Part shown: positions 1 through 9,896 of the stretch, piece after piece
How the letters are laid out: the number at the start of each line of letters is the position of its first letter
How positions within the stretch are numbered: position 1 is the first letter of the stretch
Assembly (NCBI GenBank): GCA_007751475.1
Contig: CP036434.1
Span: 5,523,524 to 5,587,523, forward strand
DNA from: Saltatorellus ferox
Lineage (GTDB): Bacteria; Planctomycetota; UBA1135; GCA-002686595
Length of the DNA: 64,000 nt
Direction of reading: 5' to 3'
The notes under the pieces: model-generated
Database searches by the model: none
The model's input: the letters and a program-made list of their open reading frames with translations, nothing else
What the model was told of the DNA's origin: nothing
Translations under genes and position numbers: made by a program

Positions 1-89
1 GCCACAAAGGGGACCAGAAGAGTGACCAGCAAGAACGCCTGCGCACAGAGCCCGCCATCCGCGTGCTTCCAATAGATCATGTTTCTCAT
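1..89 (-). CDS. Partial membrane protein at the end of a Bat/VWA operon
   Basis: Only the first 29 codons are in the window; the gene continues past the left edge. The start ATG at 89-87 overlaps the TGA of the upstream VWA gene in an ATGA arrangement, the coupling used through most of this operon. The visible peptide begins MRNMIYWKHADG and runs into a hydrophobic stretch (AFLLVTLLVPFVA), so it starts near a membrane segment. From position it is probably another Bat-type membrane protein, possibly a further VWA or TPR protein. That is inference from context, since too little sequence is visible to assign a family. Confidence 0.6.
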   Translation of the reverse strand, partial: MRNMIYWKHADGGLCAQAFLLVTLLVPFV

Positions 90-1207
90 GCGGCTTCCTC
101 GGTCCTATCACTCGGCCCACGATCGGTTTCCGAAGGAGAGCTCGGCCGAGGCTCCTTCCGAGCGCGCTTCGCTCGCCGCGAATCCCGCAGGCTCGCCTCG
201 AACAGCAGGAGCACGAGCGCGACGCCCAGCGGCCACTGGAATCGGTCCTGCGGCACGCGCTCCTTGCCGTCGATGATGTCTCGGCCCTCGAGGGGCTGGA
301 TGCCTCGCTCGTAGAGTTCCTCCAGCGGAAGCACGCGCCCCTTCGCCTGGAGATAGATGCCACCCGAGACGTCGGCGATCGCCTTCAGCGAGTCGGGCGC
401 GAGCTTCGAGATCACCTCGGTGCGATCCGCGCCGGAGTCCGGATCCACGATGAATCCGCCGTCGCCGTTCGGGATCTTCCCGCCGATCTCGGTGCCCATG
501 CCGAGCACGTGCACCGCGATTCCGCGTTCGGCGGCGCGCTCGGCGGCGCTGAGCCCCTCCCCCGTGAGATCTTCGCCATCGGTCACGAGAATGATGGCCT
601 CGTTGGCGCCGCTGGCGTCCTCGAAGCGCTCCAGGGCGAGGCGCAGCGCGGCCCCGATATCGGTCCCGCCCTTGCGGTTGTCGTCAGGGCTCATGCGCTT
701 CAGGAAGTAGCGAACGGTGTCGAGGTCCCGCGTGAGCGGCGTGACGTCACGCGCGCCGCCGGCGAAGCCAACGAGCGCGAGGCGTTCCCCCTCCATCACG
801 TCGAGCAGCGCGCCGATCTCCGCCTTCGCCCGGTCGAGCCGGTTCGGGCTGACGTCCTCCACGAGCATGGAGAGCGAGGTGTCGAGGGCCACGACGATGT
901 CGACCTGCTGACTCTGCACGGGCACGAGCGAGAAGCCCTTGACCGGACCGATGAACGCGAGCGCGAGCAGTGCGACGCTGAGCGCCCCGAGCACCGCCCG
1001 GAGGATGGCCCGGCGGCGGAACCAGGCGAGGATATCCCCGGATCCGAAGCGCAGTCCCGGGAACAGACGCGGCAGGTGACGCGGCTCGGCCAGCGCACGC
1101 AGCCCCGCCATCCGTGCCTTGAGCGCCCAGAGCCCGAAGACGACCGGCACGAGGGCCAGCACGAGGAGCGGGATCCACTCCGGCCGCAAGATCTCGAAGC
1201 CCATCAT
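86..1207 (-). CDS. Membrane-anchored von Willebrand factor A domain protein (BatA/BatB-like)
   Basis: A 373-residue protein starting MMGFEILRPEW, a typical Bat-type N-terminus with hydrophobic segments at about residues 11-28 and 75-95. The VWA domain follows (about 105-290), with an intact MIDAS motif DTSLS and a TDGEDLTGEG strand. A last hydrophobic segment near residue 335 precedes a basic, Pro/Ser-rich tail. The open frame extends far upstream, but that part overlaps the preceding VWA gene out of frame. The ATG at 1207 overlaps the upstream TGA and is the better start. Bat proteins with MoxR and DUF58 partners are thought to act at the envelope in stress tolerance or protein-complex assembly. 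The exact role here is unknown. Confidence 0.9.
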   Translation of the reverse strand: MMGFEILRPEWIPLLVLALVPVVFGLWALKARMAGLRALAEPRHLPRLFPGLRFGSGDILAWFRRRAILRAVLGALSVALLALAFIGPVKGFSLVPVQSQQVDIVVALDTSLSMLVEDVSPNRLDRAKAEIGALLDVMEGERLALVGFAGGARDVTPLTRDLDTVRYFLKRMSPDDNRKGGTDIGAALRLALERFEDASGANEAIILVTDGEDLTGEGLSAAERAAERGIAVHVLGMGTEIGGKIPNGDGGFIVDPDSGADRTEVISKLAPDSLKAIADVSGGIYLQAKGRVLPLEELYERGIQPLEGRDIIDGKERVPQDRFQWPLGVALVLLLFEASLRDSRRAKRARKEPRPSSPSETDRGPSDRTEEAA

Positions 1208-2286
1208 GGCAGTCGCCTCCCCACGGTCGCTCCGAGGATCCAGGAGAGCAGGTACAGCAGGAGCGCGGGCGCGATCAGGAACGGGTAGAGGTCGTAGCGC
1301 TCGGCGAATCGCTCTTCCTTGCGGGGCGTTCGCTCCAGCGTTTCGATGGCCTCGTAGGCATCCTCCAGCTCTTCCTGGCTCTCGGCGTGGAAGAAGCGGC
1401 CGCCCGTCATCTCGGCGATGGCCGGGAGGTCCCCGACCTCGGCGCGCCTGCGGCGCACGTCGCCGAACATCGTTCGCGTCAGGATCTCGCGCGGCCCGGC
1501 GAACACCGTGTAGACGCGGACGCGTGCCTCGACCGCTGCCTTGGCCGCTTTCATCGGCTCGATCTCGTGGGCGGTTTCCTCTCCATCGGTCAGGAGAATG
1601 GCCACCCTCGACTCGGCCTCGCTGCCGCGCAGGACGTCGACGGCTTCCATCAGTCCCCCACCGATCGCAGTTCCGTCGAGGAGCTGCTCGGTCTCGACGT
1701 CGAGCGTGGAAAGCACGCCCTGCAGCGCGTCGGAGTCGAGCGTGAAGGGAACGAGCAGCTCGGCGTAGCGCGCGAATCCGAAGAGCGCGACGTTGTCTCG
1801 GGCGTTCTCTTCGTCGGTCATCCGCCGCTTGGCGAAGTCCGCGACCACGTCCTTCACCATGTCGAAGCGCCGCGGACCGCCCGCTCGCTCGCGCTGATCC
1901 ATGGAGCTGGAGCGGTCGAGCAGCAGCGCGATGTCGATGCCCTCGGTCTCCTGCGAGGTGGAGACGCGGCCCTCCAGGGGACGGCTCAGGCCGACGATCA
2001 CGAGGAGCACCGACAGCATGCGCACGATCGGCGCCAGCCAGACGAGCTTCGAGCTGGCGGAACCCGCCAGCTTCGGGTCGCCGATCGTGGGGACGCGTGC
2101 CTCGGCCACGCGCCTGGCCTCGGAGCCACGCCACGTGAGGAAGATCGCCAGGGGGATCAGCGTCAGGAACCAGGGATCCGCGAACGCCACGCCAAAGAGC
2201 GACCAGCGCTCCTCCGCCGTGCTGCGAACGAGGTCCTGGACGATCAGAGCGGGAGGCCCCGAGAAGAAGGCGCCGAGGAGTATCAT
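1204..2286 (-). CDS. Membrane-anchored von Willebrand factor A domain protein (BatA-like)
   Basis: A 360-residue protein. The start chosen is MILLGAFFSGPP at 2286, whose ATG overlaps the TGA of the upstream gene; the longer frame upstream is basic shadow sequence. Hydrophobic segments lie near residues 35-50 and 75-95, and there is a C-terminal segment (FLIAPALLLYLLSWILG). The VWA domain (about 110-300) has the MIDAS motif LDRSSS and a TDGEET strand. It sits second of two adjacent VWA genes, as in BatA/BatB pairs. All metal-site residues of the Ser-containing motif are present, so ligand binding is plausible. Confidence 0.9.
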   Translation of the reverse strand: MILLGAFFSGPPALIVQDLVRSTAEERWSLFGVAFADPWFLTLIPLAIFLTWRGSEARRVAEARVPTIGDPKLAGSASSKLVWLAPIVRMLSVLLVIVGLSRPLEGRVSTSQETEGIDIALLLDRSSSMDQRERAGGPRRFDMVKDVVADFAKRRMTDEENARDNVALFGFARYAELLVPFTLDSDALQGVLSTLDVETEQLLDGTAIGGGLMEAVDVLRGSEAESRVAILLTDGEETAHEIEPMKAAKAAVEARVRVYTVFAGPREILTRTMFGDVRRRRAEVGDLPAIAEMTGGRFFHAESQEELEDAYEAIETLERTPRKEERFAERYDLYPFLIAPALLLYLLSWILGATVGRRLP

Positions 2287-3236
2287 GCGGCTTCCTCCGG
2301 CTGGTCGGCCGTGGCGGACGGGGCCTTCGCCAGGCGAGTCGCGCGCTCGATCGCGTCCTTCACCGCGAAGCTCGTCGGCTCCCCTCCGCCGTAGCGATAG
2401 GCGCTCAGCTCCACGAGAAGCGAAGCGGCGTCGGGGTGGCCGTTCTCGACCTCCCGCGCCCACGCTTCATCGGTCAGCGCCGCCCGCCGCTGACGCTCGG
2501 CCGGTGCGAGCGCCACGTCGAAGGCGCGGCGGAAGAGCGGAGCCAGCGCCGCCATCCTGGCGGAGGCCGGGAGTTCGCTCTTCTCCAGCCCTGCGATCTG
2601 GTCCATGGCGGACGGCTCGGCCGGGCTCGCGGGTCGGGCCGACGCCCGACGCTTCGCGGCGCTGCGCCAGACGAGAAGCCCCACCAAGGCGATGAGCACT
2701 CCGCCAAGTACCAGGAGGGCGGCGCGCGGATCCCCCACGCGCCGATCCGGCGCCTCGCGAAAGCCGAGGAGCGGCCGAGGAACGTCCTCGGTCTCACCGA
2801 GGGAAGGAACGACCTCGACGCTGGCAGCAGGGACCTGCGCCACCGCGCCATCCGCGAACGTCGCGGTCAGCGCTGGCGTGGCCAGCACGCCACCGGCGAG
2901 GGGCATGATCGTCCAGGTCCGATCCAGGTCGGGGCGCTCCTCCTTCGGCTGCGATGGATCGAGCAGGTCGGTCGGCCCGTCGATCACGGCCCATTCGGGG
3001 CCGAGCGCAGGCTCGGTCAGCGCCACGCCGTCGCGCTCCGGATCGTCGATCGTCACGCGCCAGACGAGGTGGCCCCCGACGCCGATCGACGCCGCAGCGG
3101 CCGTGCCTTCGGGCTTCAGCTGGCTCGTGACCCGCGCCGAATCGGCGAGGTCAGGCGTCTCGACGCCTCCGTCCTGGGAGGACCCCAGTACGACGCTGGC
3201 GACGCAGCAAAGAATCGTCTGACTCAAAGGGCTCAT
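2283..3236 (-). CDS. Secreted or periplasmic single-pass membrane protein of a MoxR/Bat operon
   Basis: A 317-residue protein with an N-terminal signal-like segment (MSPLSQTILCCVASVVLGSS), an extracytoplasmic beta-rich region to about residue 165, one membrane segment (LLVLGGVLIALVGLLVW) near 175-192, and a cytoplasmic helical domain of about 110 residues. The layout resembles the DUF4381/BatD-like proteins found between DUF58 and VWA genes, but no diagnostic motif is visible. It overlaps both neighbours by 4 nt (ATGA), so translational coupling in a single operon is likely. A role as a partner of the VWA proteins is inferred from position only. Confidence 0.8.
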   Translation of the reverse strand: MSPLSQTILCCVASVVLGSSQDGGVETPDLADSARVTSQLKPEGTAAAASIGVGGHLVWRVTIDDPERDGVALTEPALGPEWAVIDGPTDLLDPSQPKEERPDLDRTWTIMPLAGGVLATPALTATFADGAVAQVPAASVEVVPSLGETEDVPRPLLGFREAPDRRVGDPRAALLVLGGVLIALVGLLVWRSAAKRRASARPASPAEPSAMDQIAGLEKSELPASARMAALAPLFRRAFDVALAPAERQRRAALTDEAWAREVENGHPDAASLLVELSAYRYGGGEPTSFAVKDAIERATRLAKAPSATADQPEEAA

Positions 3237-4273
3237 CTGGCCTTGCCTCCGCCGCTCTGAACGCCGCCCTGCCCGCCGCGCGGCCCCTGGACACGCTGGC
3301 GGAAGAACCGCACCAGCGGCGCTCCGAGGTCACCGTCGGTTCGCATGTCGATCCACTCCGTGCGCGCCTGGCGGAACACGGCCGCGAGCGCTTCCTTGCG
3401 CGCCGAGGCCGCCTTCGCCCAGGCTTCTCGCACGCGCGGCTTGCGTCCGTCGATATCACGGACCGCGCCGTCCTCCATCCGCGCGAGCCGCACGATGCCG
3501 GTCGCGGGCAGCTCTTCCTCGAAGCGATCCACGAGGCGAATCGCGATCACGTCATGGCGCCGTGAGAGACGACTGAGCGCCTCGACCCAGCCGCGATCTC
3601 CGCGCTCGGAGCCATCGGCGCCGACGCCCGAGAAATCGCTGATGACGAACACCATGGAGCGCTTGTGCAGCGTCGCTTCCTGGCCCTCCAGCAGGTCCTT
3701 GAGGGACGACGGCCCCGGCGTGATCGGTGCGGCCTGGATCTCGCGGATCATGCGCAGGACGTGGCGCGACTGCCGCCCTGGCCCGAGGTGCAGCCCGGGC
3801 TCCCTGCCGAACAACGTCAGGCCGATGCGGTCCTGGTGCCGGATGCCGACGAACGAGATCAGCGCCGCGACCTCGGAGGCCGCGTCGCGCTTCGTCTCGC
3901 CGAACGTCGCGAAGTCGAGTTCCAGCGACGTGTCCACGCACAGATGGATCGTGAGCTGCCGCTCTTCGCGATACGACTTGATGTAGGGCTCGCCGGTGCG
4001 CGCCGTCACGTTCCAATCGATCGCGCGGACCTCGTCGCCGGGCTGGTACGGGCGCACTTCCTCGAACTCGATGCCCTGACCGCGGAACGTGCTGCGGTAG
4101 CCGCCCGACAGGCCCGTGTTGACGAGCTTGTGCGTGCGGATCTGGATCTGGCGCACCCGCGCCATCAGCGCGGGCGTCAGGAGAGCGCGCGGCTCCCCCG
4201 TCCCGGAGGCGCCAGGGGCGGCCGCGCCCCTGCCTCCTTCCGAGGGAGACCTGCGTCCTTTCGACGGAGACAT
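3233..4273 (-). CDS. DUF58 domain-containing protein
   Basis: A 346-residue protein starting MSPSKGRRSPSEG. The longer upstream frame runs into the moxR 3' end, so the ATG at 4273, 7 nt after the moxR stop, is preferred. The DUF58 signature is clear: GIEFEEVRPYQPGDEVRAID, then WNVTARTG and a VWA-like core beginning LCVDTSLELDF. No transmembrane segment is obvious, unlike many longer DUF58 proteins. DUF58 proteins are regularly encoded with MoxR ATPases and Bat VWA proteins; their biochemical role is poorly defined. The C-terminal tail is Gly/Gln/Arg-rich. Confidence 0.93.
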   Translation of the reverse strand: MSPSKGRRSPSEGGRGAAAPGASGTGEPRALLTPALMARVRQIQIRTHKLVNTGLSGGYRSTFRGQGIEFEEVRPYQPGDEVRAIDWNVTARTGEPYIKSYREERQLTIHLCVDTSLELDFATFGETKRDAASEVAALISFVGIRHQDRIGLTLFGREPGLHLGPGRQSRHVLRMIREIQAAPITPGPSSLKDLLEGQEATLHKRSMVFVISDFSGVGADGSERGDRGWVEALSRLSRRHDVIAIRLVDRFEEELPATGIVRLARMEDGAVRDIDGRKPRVREAWAKAASARKEALAAVFRQARTEWIDMRTDGDLGAPLVRFFRQRVQGPRGGQGGVQSGGGKAR

Positions 4274-4280
4274 GGGCACC

Positions 4281-5336
<1,056 letters not shown>

Positions 5337-5510
5337 GGGAAAGTCAGGCCCCCACGGGGCGGGGGTCTTGATGCGGGGCTGCTGGAAGAGGGCGAAACGG
5401 GAACGCGGGGGCTCCGTCGGGGACAGGACCGTACAGGTGCGGCGTTACGCATGCCCCCCCCAAGACGTTGGAACGTGGACGGTAAGTTTACGCGGACCGC
5501 CCTGCGATCC

Positions 5511-6263
5511 CTACTCCCTGGGCCGCGGGCCCAGGTTTCCGCGCTCCGTGAGCACGTCCCGGGCCGCGAGGACCTGCCGGGCGTAGGCGAGCGCCCCCGT
5601 GGTCGCCTCCCCTCGGCGCGCCCGCGCCTCTTCGGCTTCGACCCACGCGTCGTAGCTCCCGCGCTTCTCGATCCACTGGAAGAGCCGGGCGCGTCCCGCG
5701 TTGTAGGACACCATCACGGCCTCGTCGCTCCAGTCACCGCGATGCTCTAGCAGCCAGGAGAGGTGCGCCGCTCCGAGCCGCACGTTGAGGGCGTCGTCCC
5801 GGAGGAGCTTCTGGACGAGGGCCGCGTCCTCGGCAGGCAGCTCGATCCCGGCTCGGACGCCAGCGTCCCTCGCGGACGCCTTCACGAGCTGCATGAGCCC
5901 CAGGGCTCCCCGTGAGGAGGTCTGCCCCCCGCGGCCGCGGCTCTCCGCGAACATGATCCCGCCGAGCCAGTTCACCGGCACCTCGAACTCCTCGGCCGCC
6001 GCGCGCAGGATCGCGGCGTGGCCCTCGACCAGATCGAGGCCGCGCTCTTCCAGCAGGCCGCCCGCGAGCTGACTCACCACGGAGCGCAGCGCCCTCACGG
6101 GGGCTGCCGCCAGCGTGGAGCGCAGGCCCTGGCTCGACACCAAGACCGCGACCGGAACCAGGATCGCTGCGGCCAGGAACGCCGCCCCGCCCCTGAGCCG
6201 GCGCCTGCGATCGCTGGCCGAGCTCGGAGCCAGCCCCATCGATTTCCGCGGTAGGAGGGCCAT
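5511..6263 (-). CDS. Membrane-anchored lytic transglycosylase (SLT fold)
   Basis: From the ATG at 6263 the protein is 250 residues. A membrane anchor lies at about 28-45 (AAFLAAAILVPVAVLV). The SLT/goose-lysozyme-like catalytic domain is marked by MFAESRGRGG, whose Glu near residue 107 is the expected catalytic acid, then RGALGLMQL and VSYNAGRARLFQWI. Lytic transglycosylases cleave peptidoglycan to 1,6-anhydro-muropeptides in the periplasm. The ATG at 6263 lies 7 nt past the stop of the HEAT-repeat gene. An in-frame ATG at 6290 would overlap that gene by 20 nt and is the alternative. Tight spacing suggests co-transcription with the HEAT-repeat gene. Confidence 0.88.
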   Translation of the reverse strand: MALLPRKSMGLAPSSASDRRRRLRGGAAFLAAAILVPVAVLVSSQGLRSTLAAAPVRALRSVVSQLAGGLLEERGLDLVEGHAAILRAAAEEFEVPVNWLGGIMFAESRGRGGQTSSRGALGLMQLVKASARDAGVRAGIELPAEDAALVQKLLRDDALNVRLGAAHLSWLLEHRGDWSDEAVMVSYNAGRARLFQWIEKRGSYDAWVEAEEARARRGEATTGALAYARQVLAARDVLTERGNLGPRPRE

Positions 6264-6270
6264 CGCCGAC

Positions 6271-9200
6271 CTACCGGCGAGCTGCCCCATCGGGACCGCC
6301 GCCACCTGGCGCCATCTCGTCCGGCGCCATCTCGTCCGGGAGGACGAGCGCACGGACGTTCACGAACCAGGCGTCCCGTTCGCTGAAACGCTGGGGAATC
6401 GGGCCGAGGACATCGCCGTGCAGGAGCTCCAGCTCGCGGAGAGCTCGCTCGCCGAGGAATCCCTCGACCTCGCGCACCACCGTCAGCAGGAAGAGCCGCG
6501 CCTCGGTCGTTCCACCACCCTCGAAGGCGAGCGCATCCGGAGCGCGAAGGCCGCGAAGCTCCAGCGCCGATGCGAACCAGGAGAACGCGTTGTTGTGGTC
6601 GACCTCGTCCCACCACTGGAAGTAGCGCTCGGCGGGAAGGGCCTCGTCGGAGTAGTCGACGCAGGTCAGAACGATGAGTTCGTGCATCGCCACCTCGTCG
6701 TCCGGATCGAGGGCGATCGTGGACGCCAGGACCGGCACGGCCCGCGGAATGAGCTGCTTCGCGAGCAGCACCGCCGCGTCGCGCTGAAGCCCCTTGTCCG
6801 GGGACCGCATGGCGCTGAACAGGTCGTCGTGCCCGGCCTCGCCGAGCCGGAGCAGCCCCTCCTTCGCCACCGTCTGGATCGACTGGCGCTGGGTGCCCCG
6901 CAGGAGCGAGACGAGCAGCGCCGCCGTCTCTGGCGTCCCGAGTGCCGCGAGGCCCTCGGCGGCCGGAAGGTGCAGGCGCTCGTCGGAATCGGTGAGCCCC
7001 GCGATCAGGAGTTCGAGCGCGCCCGCGCCGCCGATCATGCCGGTCGCGCGCAGCGCTGCCGCCCGGGTCGGAACGCTGGCACCCAGGCTCGCGGAGGCTT
7101 TCGCGCGAACGGCGATCGCCGGGCGAGCGCGCTCCGCGCGACGCTGGGCGAGCGCCGCGATCGCGGCGATCTGAACGTCCTCGGTGTCGTCGCCGAGCAG
7201 GCCGAGGAGGAGGTCGATGTCCTCGGGCTCCGAGGTCTGGCCGAGGTTGAGCGCGGCCGCGACGCGAAGGGTCTCGCGCGAATCCACGGCGGCTTCCAGC
7301 GCCGCGCGATGGCCAGCGCGCTGCAGCACGCTGGCGATGGACGACAGCGCCAGCGGGCCGAACTGATCGTGAAGAGTGGAGAGAAGGCGAGCGCGATCCT
7401 CGGACGGCCGCGCCTCCGCAGCGTTCTCCCCGCCACCTTCCTCTCGCGCAGCGAGTTCGACCATCGTCGAGATCACGTCCGTGAGCCTCCGTGCGCGGTT
7501 GCCGAAGACCGTCTCCTCACCGAGGAAACCGATCAGCGCAGGAATCGTGCCCTCGGGATAGTCCGCCTCGTCGCGCTTCAGCACGAGTTCGCGCAGCTCC
7601 AGGATCCCCGGCTCGCGCTCGTCCGCAGCCACCGAGTCGAGGTGCGCGGTCAGGATGCCCAGGAACCGGTCGCTCTCCTCCTTGGGGGAGTGTGGCTCCG
7701 ACCACCATCCAGCTTCGGCGCGGAAGAGCGCGGTCGCGTCGGCATGCACCCCGTGCATCGGGAATCGCTGCCACGCGTTGCGCTCGGCGAGTCCTTCGGC
7801 GCGCGCGATGATCCGATCGAACCACGGCTGGCTCTGAAGCAGCGAGAATCGGAACGACTTCGCGCGCCGGTCGACCTGTGCTTCGATCGAGCGACCTCCG
7901 GAGCCGAACGACCCCCGGGGCCCCGGGAGACGACCGCTTCCGAAGATCCCTTCCTCGGCGAGCAGCGCCGTCAGGTCCGCCGCGTCGCCTTCGGTCAAGA
8001 ACAGAATGTCGACGCCGAGGGCGCCTGCGCTCTCCCTCTCGGCCGCGATCCACTCCGCGTCTTCGCTGAGGGCCTCGCCCGCGAGAACGTAGGGACGTCC
8101 CTCACCGAGGCGCAGGTCGGCGATCCGGCTGTGCGCCACGCCCGGATCGACGCGTAGAACGATCCGTCGCGCATCCCCCGGCTTGACGTGAATGACCGCG
8201 CGATCGGCGCGAAACTGGAATTTCTCGTTCCCCCACCATTCGGCCCAGTCCGGCCCGTTGCTTCCGAAGTTCACGCCGCTGATGAGGCGGAGCCGTCGCA
8301 GCGCGGGCTCTCGGACGAGACTGAAGCCGTCGAAGAACGTCGAGCCCGTGGCGATCGAGACGAGCGACGACGGCACCGGCCCGTCGAGCCACGGGGTGCT
8401 CCCCTCGTCCTCGCTTCGGAAGCCCAGGCCCGCGAGCGCGAGCGCTGCGGCCGCGTTGACGATGGGCTGCGTGGAGTCCAGCGCCCTCAGGAGCGCGCCC
8501 ACGTGCTGCTCGTTGAAGATCGGCGTGCCGGTGCGGTCCTCTCGCTCGACGATGGCCACGATCAGGAGCGCCTCGTCTCGAACGATCTCGCCCGACGCGA
8601 AGACGCGACGCAGAAGCTCGAAGGTGGGCTCGCCTTCCTGGGCTCGGGCGAGCGCATCGATCGCGATCTCCGACACGGAAGTGGAGCGATCGACGACGCG
8701 CTCCAGCAGGTACTCGGTCACGGAGGCCGAATCGTCGAGGCCCGCGAGCAGCGTCGTCGCCGACTTTCGAACGTCGGTCGAGCGGTCCTCGAGGGCGGGT
8801 GCGAGGAGCTGCAGATCATCGAGGTCGAGGCGCTTCGAGAGTTCCTTCTCCGCGACGCGCCGGATCGATCCGGAGCGGTGGCGCATCATCTGGATGAGGA
8901 ACGGCGTGGACGCCTGGACCGGATCGCGCTCGATGAGTTCGGCGAGGATCATCTGCCCGCTACGGCTCGGGACCTGGCCGCGGAGGCGCTGGACGACGAG
9001 ATCGGCGTCGGCTGCGCTGCCCGAGATGAGGATCGTGCGGGCGCCCGCATAGCTGAGAACGTCGCTGTCCTGCGCGAGACAGTAGCGCGCGACGCGCAGG
9101 CCGTCCTCGCCTAGACGGGCCAGGTGATCGGTGATCTCCTCGGTTTCGACGTCGCTGATGCGACGGACCTTGCTGAGTCGATCGAAGAGGAAACGGGCGG

Positions 9201-9738
9201 CGGTCTTCGAAGACGCGAGATCGTCCAGCGGGTTGAAGGCGTCACTGGTTCCGGAGACGCGCTGGTTCTCCGCACCCGGCCTCGGTGAGTTCCCCCGGGT
9301 GGTGTCCCGCTCCCAGGGCTGTGCTTCCGGATCGGATCCCCCGGCGCGACCCGCCTCGGGCGGAGCGCCGAGATCGAGGTCGCCCGCCGCTTCCGCGGGG
9401 GCGGTCGGCAAGATGAGTCCACTGTCGCTGCGCTGGTTCCCCGCACCCGGCTTGTTGTGCGTGGACGTGGTCACGGTCGCGACGGGCCGTCCCTGCTCGT
9501 CGTAGACGACCTCCTTCTCGACCGTATCGCCCACCTGGCTGCCGGCCACGGTTCCCTTCTTCTCGCCGCCGATGGTCTGGCCGCCGGGAGCCTTGACCGG
9601 ATCGGATGTCCCCCTGGCTGGCTGCGGGGGAGCCTTGCGCTTGGCGGGAAGATCGAGCTGCGGAGCGGCCTGAGCGCTGGTCGCGCCGAGCAAGAGCGCG
9701 GCGACGAGGGCGGCGGAGGATCGGAACATGGGAGACAT
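6271..9738 (-). CDS. Secreted HEAT-repeat protein
   Basis: A 1155-residue protein with a signal peptide (SSAALVAALLLGATSAQA). A Pro/Gly-rich linker runs to about residue 165. Arrays of helical HEAT/PBS-like repeats follow (about 170-430 and 740-1010), for example in stretches such as VARYCLAQDSDVLSYAGART and VQIAAIAALAQRRAE. Between them is a domain without obvious repeats (about 440-720). The C-terminal ~120 residues are non-repetitive and contain the short duplication PDEMAPDEMAP before the stop. HEAT arrays usually serve as protein-binding scaffolds; no catalytic motif was seen. It directly precedes a lytic transglycosylase gene, which suggests a cell-envelope role. That link is inference. 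Confidence 0.88.
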   Translation of the reverse strand: MSPMFRSSAALVAALLLGATSAQAAPQLDLPAKRKAPPQPARGTSDPVKAPGGQTIGGEKKGTVAGSQVGDTVEKEVVYDEQGRPVATVTTSTHNKPGAGNQRSDSGLILPTAPAEAAGDLDLGAPPEAGRAGGSDPEAQPWERDTTRGNSPRPGAENQRVSGTSDAFNPLDDLASSKTAARFLFDRLSKVRRISDVETEEITDHLARLGEDGLRVARYCLAQDSDVLSYAGARTILISGSAADADLVVQRLRGQVPSRSGQMILAELIERDPVQASTPFLIQMMRHRSGSIRRVAEKELSKRLDLDDLQLLAPALEDRSTDVRKSATTLLAGLDDSASVTEYLLERVVDRSTSVSEIAIDALARAQEGEPTFELLRRVFASGEIVRDEALLIVAIVEREDRTGTPIFNEQHVGALLRALDSTQPIVNAAAALALAGLGFRSEDEGSTPWLDGPVPSSLVSIATGSTFFDGFSLVREPALRRLRLISGVNFGSNGPDWAEWWGNEKFQFRADRAVIHVKPGDARRIVLRVDPGVAHSRIADLRLGEGRPYVLAGEALSEDAEWIAAERESAGALGVDILFLTEGDAADLTALLAEEGIFGSGRLPGPRGSFGSGGRSIEAQVDRRAKSFRFSLLQSQPWFDRIIARAEGLAERNAWQRFPMHGVHADATALFRAEAGWWSEPHSPKEESDRFLGILTAHLDSVAADEREPGILELRELVLKRDEADYPEGTIPALIGFLGEETVFGNRARRLTDVISTMVELAAREEGGGENAAEARPSEDRARLLSTLHDQFGPLALSSIASVLQRAGHRAALEAAVDSRETLRVAAALNLGQTSEPEDIDLLLGLLGDDTEDVQIAAIAALAQRRAERARPAIAVRAKASASLGASVPTRAAALRATGMIGGAGALELLIAGLTDSDERLHLPAAEGLAALGTPETAALLVSLLRGTQRQSIQTVAKEGLLRLGEAGHDDLFSAMRSPDKGLQRDAAVLLAKQLIPRAVPVLASTIALDPDDEVAMHELIVLTCVDYSDEALPAERYFQWWDEVDHNNAFSWFASALELRGLRAPDALAFEGGGTTEARLFLLTVVREVEGFLGERALRELELLHGDVLGPIPQRFSERDAWFVNVRALVLPDEMAPDEMAPGGGGPDGAARR

Positions 9739-9828
9739 CGGAGGAGATGAGCGGTGGACGGCCAGGGAGCACCCTGGCTAGAGAGTCCGACCGGACAGGA
9801 TACAGCTCCTTCGCCGAAGTCTGTGGAT

Positions 9829-9872
9829 TCGGAGGGGACGTTCGGGCAGATCTGCCCGAACGTCCCCTCCGA
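9829..9872. repeat. Perfect 44-bp palindrome
   Basis: The 22-base arm beginning TCGGAGGGGACGTTCGGGCA is followed with no spacer by its exact reverse complement, centred on AGATCT at 9850/9851. Identity breaks immediately outside the arms. It lies between the 3' end of the FG-GAP gene (9897) and the 5' end of the HEAT-repeat gene (9738), both on the minus strand. As RNA it could form a very stable hairpin and so act as a terminator or processing signal, but no T-tract follows on either strand. A repeated genome element or a protein-binding site is also possible. Confidence 0.9.
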
Positions 9873-9896
9873 TCCTCCCACCGCGCCCCGGTCTCG

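Noticed and set aside
1208..2134. N-terminal extension of the VWA gene at 86-1207
   Set aside because: The extension is Arg/Gly-rich shadow of the other VWA gene; the ATG at 1207 overlaps that gene's stop and starts a typical Bat N-terminus.
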